A stretch of 64,000 nucleotides of DNA from Lepas anatifera. Its lineage: Eukaryota > Arthropoda > Thecostraca > Lepadidae. The notes under the pieces were generated by a model. The model ran no database searches. It saw only the letters and a list, made by a program, of their open reading frames with translations, and had not been told where the DNA came from. Numbering within the stretch: the first letter of the stretch is position 1; every line of letters begins with the position of its first letter. The stretch is taken from the NCBI GenBank assembly GCA_034440635.1, contig JAOTON010002091.1, forward strand, positions 1,019,422-1,083,421, read 5' to 3'. The translations under genes and the position numbers were made by a program. Positions 63,024 to 64,000 of this stretch are shown here, in pieces.

Positions 63024-64000
63024 GCAAATGAATTGACCTAACCCGACCCCTAACGACCTGGTCAGGTGTGCTGGCCCCGCATGCAGAAGGGCATACCCAG
63101 CATCTTCTTTAGACTAATCGTCTGATCGGGGGCTAAAACAAATACATATTGCCATTCGGAACCCCAGAGTGAAAGGAGTTTGTGAGCTGCTTACTTTTTT
63201 ACTTCCCTCGTTAAAATTGATGTTCTCAGAAGTCACAAAATGTCAGGTTGAATGTTTGCACGATAATATGGGTTACTTCCATATATTTGGACGGCAGGAA
63301 GGTCAAGACAGGTAGTTACCAGTGTACTCTCTCATTATAGCATGTCGAATTATGTGCAACAGAGCATGGTTTCTGCATGGGTGACCTTGACCAAGGATGA
63401 TTCTGGGTAAGGTCAAGAAGTCCTATGAGTCTACAATGAAGATAATGTGCATAAAGGCGAGCAATATGACATGAGAAGCACCTGATAAGCGTCCCCCGCA
63501 CCCTCGCGGGCGGCCGGCGGGCCGTGGCGAGCCGCGGAGGCGTCGGGTGCCGGGCGGGCGGACGTCTCCGGGCGGCGGGCGGCCTGGTACAATTTACACC
63601 GTGGACAATTTTGCGCACATTTGCGCACTTAGCCCTCTTCAGGCCATGACGGAGAATTAATTGTCCTATCTTTCTCACAAAAAGCTAATTGTCAGAAACG
63701 TAAATTTTTTAAGTTTGTCCATTTGTAAAGTTAGCAACTAGTTTGTAAGGTGGATTTATGAAAGGGGCAATTAAAAATGCAAATTATATACCTCTATCAG
63801 AATTCAAATACACACATACTGTTAATCATCTTAAAGCTGAGATTATAAAGAACATTTTGATGCTAATTATGTATTGTTAGCTTGACTCAGTTTTGACATT
63901 TATTATTCAAAGTTAAGAACTCGTATCTAGCAGGCGCATCGAGTGCCTTACTTCTGGACTTCATCATCGCCTTACTTTTATGAGTAATAAAGTGCATCTT
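63024..64000. other. Unassigned, with a GC-rich patch
   Basis: 63480-63590 is extremely GC-rich (GGCGGGCGGACGTCTCCGGG); Pro/Arg/Ala-rich minus frames across it are composition artefacts. The final 300 bases are AT-rich. No gene supported. Confidence 0.4.

Noticed and set aside
63316..63678. Pro/Arg-rich minus-strand proteins
   Set aside because: Caused by the GC-rich patch; no motif or conservation argument.
1..64000. Bacterial operon, phage or endogenous virus
   Set aside because: No consecutive intact genes, no ribosome-binding pattern, no structural viral genes; content is animal retroelements, SINEs and MITEs.

Overview
The window reads as intergenic or intronic DNA from an animal, most likely an invertebrate and perhaps marine. 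There is no prokaryotic-style gene density. The content is degenerate LINEs of several types, a Penelope-like element, tRNA-derived SINEs, many short TTAA-targeted and hAT-like non-autonomous DNA elements, satellites and (TA)n tracts. I cannot name the species. A three-copy CCTAA run near 37.4 kb would fit an arthropod-type telomere motif but is far too short to be evidence.

Coding content is sparse. The best host-gene candidate is the terminal exon of a ubiquitin-specific protease (USP) on the + strand near 59.0-59.3 kb, with the catalytic-His region, a stop codon and an AATAAA signal downstream. Two weaker candidates are a 371-codon open stretch on the - strand at 37.5-38.6 kb and a short YY1-like ATGGCGGC first-exon candidate at 47.09 kb. 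All other convincing protein similarity is to transposable elements: a LINE reverse transcriptase at the left edge (- strand), a LINE piece at 16.3-16.8 kb, a Penelope-like element at 17.3-20.3 kb, an RT piece with YLDD at 30.0-30.4 kb, a LINE 3' end at 39.3-39.7 kb, an L1/Tx1-type LINE at 41.7-44.4 kb and a LINE relic at 49.2-49.95 kb.

Layout: 0-1 kb LINE RT. 2.4-11.8 kb TTAA MITEs and TGACCT-rich TTAA elements, including a large inverted pair at 4.5-7.0 kb. 13-17 kb hairpins, a TGACCT-rich element and LINE RT. 17-20.3 kb Penelope-like element with inverted terminal repeats and a MITE inserted precisely in its RT frame. 20.9-23.7 kb a 36-bp minisatellite, then a 40-bp satellite of about 36 indel-free copies. 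24-29 kb MITEs and SINEs. 29-35.7 kb SINEs, RT fragment, long hairpin and four TGACCT-rich elements, one with a nested SINE. 36-40 kb SINEs, unknown ORF and a TGACCT-rich element split by a LINE 3' end. 41.7-45.2 kb L1/Tx1 LINE and an hAT-like MITE with 8-bp duplication. 48-49 kb an intact TGACCT-rich element. 52.6-54.6 kb a dimeric SINE, a MITE and an inverted pair of an unrecognised coding relic. 55.5-57.5 kb an AGCTCAGGGGCCCC-type degenerate array between direct repeats. 58.9-59.4 kb USP exon. 60-63 kb (TA)n, MITEs and another TGACCT-rich element.

The most distinctive theme is two families of non-autonomous elements, about 0.85-1.2 kb, flanked by TTAA and loaded with AGGTCA/TGACCT nuclear-receptor half-sites in conserved DR0/DR1 arrangements. 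Together with a third TTAA family of about 455 bp (six copies) they fill much of the window. They may be piggyBac-like elements that spread receptor-binding sites; that function is inference.
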